Made by a program: the position numbers and the translations under genes
Notes under the pieces: model-generated
Seen by the model: the letters and a program-made list of their open reading frames with translations, nothing else
Told to the model about the DNA's origin: nothing
Database searches by the model: none
Shown here: in pieces, positions 52,416-55,415 of the stretch
How positions within the stretch are numbered: position 1 is the stretch's first letter
Layout of the letters: every line of letters starts with the position of its first letter
Assembly: GCA_009869945.1 (NCBI GenBank)
Contig: WIXG01000447.1
Coordinates: 1-55,415 of the forward strand
Origin: Mesaphorura yosii
Lineage: Eukaryota > Arthropoda > Collembola > Poduromorpha > Tullbergiidae
Reading direction: 5' to 3'
Length of the DNA: 55,415 nt

Positions 52416-54014
52416 ATGCATCTATTGTTACTTCTTAATTTTGTATTCCTCAGCGTGTCCTCATTTCTGCGCCCATCGATCTTTTCCTCGGTCGGTCGGC
52501 CGCCCACAATCCGTTTCTCTCTCACACCGCTCAATGTCCCTTCAGAAATTAAACCGTACCTCATCTGGAGGCGGAAAGGAGCTGGCATGGTTCATCATCC
52601 CGATTCGTTGCTCGGTCGAATGCTCAATTCTTCCGGTTTCTCGCTGAGCAGCAAACGTGGCGACGAGGATAAGTGGATTGCTGCAAAACGTGGAAGTCGA
52701 ACTCGAGCAGATGAATATCACTTGTTGCGCTCGCACCAGAAAATATGCCGGACTCACGACAGACGAGAGTTGGACAACAAAGCAAGGATGTGGGGCCACT
52801 TGAAACGGACAAAAGCGCGATTTGGCAAGGAAGAATTCGCATTTATGCCTGAAACTTATATATTGCCAAAAGATCGAGCCCATGTTGAAGAACTTCTTCG
52901 ACGAAATCCCGACGAAGAAATCTGGCTGGCCAAGCCCCCAAACTCCGCGTTAATGATGAGAATTCGACCAGTGACAAGTGTGGATCAGCTTCCAGAAACT
53001 GGAGCCTGGATCCTGCAAAAATACGTCCGGGACCCTTACCTCGTGCTGCAGGGGCGCAAGACGGAGCTCCGTGTCTTCGTCCTCACCACTGGCATGGATC
53101 CACTTCGGATTTACGTGCATAACGATTGGATTACGAGACTGGGGCCAAGTAATTATTCCGCCAACTCGACCAACAAATGTTTCCTGTTTGTGAGCTGGGC
53201 TGTGTCGATGAGTCACCGCGAGGAGTGCAACATCCGATTACCTGAGGAGTTGATGTCATGGAATAAGAGCCAACTTCTGGACCATATGACAGCTGCAGGG
53301 TTCGATACGGAAAAATTTGTCAGCCAGGTAAACGATGCGATTGTTAAAACAGTGTTGGCAACGTTATCACCTCCTCCACCGAGACACGGACGGGGGTGGA
53401 ACCGTTACAACATGTTCGAGTTCTGGGGCGCAGACATCCTCATCGATCGACACGGACTCCCACATGTGCTCGAGTTTAATGCTAGCCCTGGACTGCAAGT
53501 GAACGGGATGGAGGCCAAACATCTTGTAAGGATGAGCGCCTTCGTAGGAGCCTGGAATACAGTCGGGGTACAGTTACCGCCGCGGGTGCGGGAGGATAAG
53601 AGAGCAACACGTGCACTGCAGGAGCACATGAAAAATCATCTACATATGACGTCAAAACCAAACCACGCCAGTTTAACCATTCAAACGAAACTTTATGAGC
53701 GAAGGACGAAATCCCGTGGAGTTAAGGGACTGAACAACGTTCAGATCTTGCAGAAGCTGACTCCAGACGTCGTGCGCCTCCTGGTGGACGCGGAGGAAGA
53801 GCTGGAGCGCGCGACAAGCACGGATGGACGTTACACGAGACTTTATCCGACTAGTTCCGCCTCGAATGCTGAACTGTACCTTCAGCTGTCACGGTTCGAC
53901 CCGTACTACGACCGGTTGCAGTACGCATGGGAGCTGGAGTACGCAAGCAAACGGGATCGGGGTCGACGAAGACTCAGGGAACTGATACAAAGTAGAGTGT
54001 ATGTGAAGCGGTAA
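52416..54014 (+). CDS. Tubulin-tyrosine-ligase-like (TTLL) protein with signal-like N-terminus, intronless
   Basis: Single exon, 532 residues from ATG 52416. Residues 1-17 (MHLLLLLNFVFLSVSSF) are a strong signal peptide or anchor. The TTL domain covers about 110-430: FMPETYILPKDR, EIWLAKPPNSA, WILQKYVRDPYL, ELRVFVLTTGMDPLRIYVHND, MFEFWGADILID and VLEFNASPGL. The last two hold the ATP-grasp Asp, Glu and Asn. Normal TTLLs add Glu or Gly to tubulin in the cytosol. Here the ATP glycine loop, usually S-x-R-G-x-G-I, reads SALMMRI, so catalysis may be altered or lost. The C-terminal 100 residues are charged, with a possible coiled coil. Together with the leader this suggests a divergent, lumenal or secreted member; activity is open. 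Confidence 0.78.
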   Translation: MHLLLLLNFVFLSVSSFLRPSIFSSVGRPPTIRFSLTPLNVPSEIKPYLIWRRKGAGMVHHPDSLLGRMLNSSGFSLSSKRGDEDKWIAAKRGSRTRADEYHLLRSHQKICRTHDRRELDNKARMWGHLKRTKARFGKEEFAFMPETYILPKDRAHVEELLRRNPDEEIWLAKPPNSALMMRIRPVTSVDQLPETGAWILQKYVRDPYLVLQGRKTELRVFVLTTGMDPLRIYVHNDWITRLGPSNYSANSTNKCFLFVSWAVSMSHREECNIRLPEELMSWNKSQLLDHMTAAGFDTEKFVSQVNDAIVKTVLATLSPPPPRHGRGWNRYNMFEFWGADILIDRHGLPHVLEFNASPGLQVNGMEAKHLVRMSAFVGAWNTVGVQLPPRVREDKRATRALQEHMKNHLHMTSKPNHASLTIQTKLYERRTKSRGVKGLNNVQILQKLTPDVVRLLVDAEEELERATSTDGRYTRLYPTSSASNAELYLQLSRFDPYYDRLQYAWELEYASKRDRGRRRLRELIQSRVYVKR

Positions 54015-54486
54015 TTGGAGCAACTGCAAGCAGATTTTTGTTATTTCATTTGAATTTGAAATTGCTAAACATGGAATTTTTGTTATTTCTGGTACTCTTT
54101 TCAAGCACAATACACACTTCATTAATTAGACTCCGGTATTGAGGAGGTCGAGGTTCGAACTCAAGTACTTTTTAACGTTATCCACGTATGGCTGAACACT
54201 TTGCACGCATGCATTTCTTCCTTTGTTGTGTTGTTGTGCATACATGCGCATGCTTCAAACTGAATAAACGACATTGAGGAAGAGCGTAGCGTATTTGAAG
54301 GTCAACGTCAACAACTTCTCTCGCTGGTCAAGCCAGCACTTTTTTCTACAACGTGTTATGTAACAATGGCACGTGACGGCGATTGATTCAATTTTTCATT
54401 TAAATTCACACTTCACACTCATAGTCAGCTGAGTAGGATGTAAAACCTAGAGTCCCGCATTGACATTAGCTAGTTAAAGAGTCAAA
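54015..54486. other. Intergenic
   Basis: TTLL 3' UTR and promoter of the esterase gene; an AATAAA at about 54262. No coding signal. Confidence 0.45.
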
Positions 54487-55415
54487 ATGACTGGGAAATT
54501 TACTTGGCTCGGATTGTCGCTGGCGCTCATCGTCGTCATCGCTGCAGTGCTCTACAGCCGTCGCGGCCAAGTAGTATACACTCCGATCGTGACCACCGTG
54601 TACGGACAACTTCGGGGTATCGAAGCCTATAGCCAGGCTGGCACCCGATTCTATAAATATTTGGGGATTCCGTTCGCAAGACCGCCGGTTGATAAACTGC
54701 GCTATGAGGTAAATCCTTCGAACCTTCCGCGTCGTGATCATATAAACTGTAAGATCCGTTCGTCTGCAGGCCCCTCAACCCCCCTTGCCCTGGAACTCCG
54801 TCCTGGACGCCGACTCCCTCGGACCAGAATGCGTACAAACAGATATCTTTTTCGGGTTTCGCACCGGAGAGGAGGACTGTCTCTTCCTGAACGTGTATAC
54901 GCCGCCCGTTCCTCCAAACCCCTCGAAACTGCTGCCAGTCTTGTTCTACATTCATGGAGGGTTGTTCATAACCGGTGCTGCATGGTATCTAGCTCCCGAT
55001 GCCTTCATGGAGCAACGAGACCATGAACAACAAGTCGTTCTCGTCTCCATCAATTACAGACTGGGCTCGCTCGGCTTCCTGAATACGGACGACGGTCGAA
55101 TTCGGGGCAATATGGGACTGAAGGATCAGGCGGAGGCGCTGCGTTGGGTGCAGCTCAACGCTGCAGCATTTGGAGGCGATCCGAAGCGAGTAACCATCTT
55201 TGGACACTCTGCCGGGGGTGTGTCAGCACATTACCAACTTCTTTCACCGGGATCCAGCTCCTTGTTTCAGAAGGCGATTTCACACAGCGGTTCAGCTCTC
55301 CTGCCTTGGGGTCTGAGGAAGGAACCGAAGAAGCAAGCGGAGTGGTACGCCGGTCAATTGGGATGTGGATCAGGTGCGAGCATTGACGTTGACTGCCTCA
55401 AACGGGTTCCCGTCT
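54487..55415 (+). CDS. Carboxylesterase/cholinesterase-like enzyme, membrane-anchored, 3' end outside window
   Basis: Two exons visible, 54487-54708 and 54770-55415 (open at the window edge), about 289 residues. A hydrophobic helix at residues about 5-22 (WLGLSLALIVVIAAVLY) followed by RRG is a signal anchor. The type-B esterase fold begins at VYGQLRG and YLGIPFARPP. Signature EEDCLFLNVYTP, oxyanion loop HGGLF, and nucleophile elbow GHSAGG (Ser near residue 220) are intact. Glu and His of the triad would lie beyond the window. Family members hydrolyse carboxylic esters, including xenobiotics and juvenile hormone. Without the rest of the sequence the subfamily cannot be decided. Confidence 0.9.

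Overview
This is a nuclear window from an animal, most likely an arthropod. Genes are split by short GT-AG introns (mostly 60-100 nt) and followed by AATAAA signals. A TATA box is visible upstream of four genes. There is a eukaryotic tRNA-Asn, a decayed LINE and a MITE-like inverted-repeat element. An allatostatin-A receptor, a divergent ionotropic-receptor chemoreceptor, a Methuselah-like GPCR and a Cad96Ca-like receptor tyrosine kinase point to Arthropoda. A springtail (Collembola) is my best guess, but that is inference. Nothing prokaryotic in organisation was seen (no operons, no CRISPR).

Layout. 0-1 kb: two decayed gene pieces (polyketide-synthase-type methyltransferase, C2H2 zinc finger). 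2-5.2 kb: two tandem secreted proteins with a beta/gamma-crystallin motif followed by a ricin-like trefoil. 5.9-7 kb: a SEC14/CRAL-TRIO protein that carries a signal peptide. 7.3-9 kb: a stand-alone homologue of the C-terminal half of host cell factor (HCF). 9.4-11.5 kb: three tandem precursors of short six-cysteine peptides with furin-type sites. 11.7-21.4 kb: a GC-rich, intron-poor block with a CatSper4-like channel, a tRNA-Asn on the minus strand, a trypsin-like protease, a MAK/ICK-type kinase and a DUF4855/discoidin protein of bacterial type. 22.6-23 kb: an eight-cysteine secreted peptide. 23.9-24.5 kb: a 626-bp element with 88-bp inverted repeats. 26.8-27.9 kb: a broken LINE. 29.3-35.3 kb: an allatostatin-A receptor with a 4.35-kb intron. 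36-38.4 kb (minus): an eIF4E with an N-terminal extension of about 500 residues. 39.2-41 kb: a Mth-like GPCR. 41.4-43 kb: a secreted tandem TenA protein, tail to tail with a cadherin-type receptor kinase (43.1-45.9 kb, minus). 47.4-47.8 kb: a small Cys-rich membrane protein. 49-51 kb: an ionotropic receptor. 52.4-54 kb: an intronless tubulin-tyrosine-ligase-like protein with a signal-like start. 54.5 kb to the end: the 5' part of a membrane-anchored carboxylesterase.

The genes do not form one pathway. Recurrent themes are secretion (crystallin-like proteins, SEC14, Cys-rich peptides, protease, DUF4855, TenA, TTLL and esterase all start with hydrophobic leaders), membrane signalling (two GPCRs, a receptor kinase, an IR), and single-exon genes of sperm or cilium families (CatSper4, MAK, TTLL) that look like retrocopies. 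The least explained items are the six-cysteine peptide cluster, the isolated HCF C-terminal protein, the long-tailed eIF4E, the secreted TenA tandem and the signal-bearing TTLL. Exon boundaries were worked out by eye from splice consensus, reading phase and family similarity, without transcript data.
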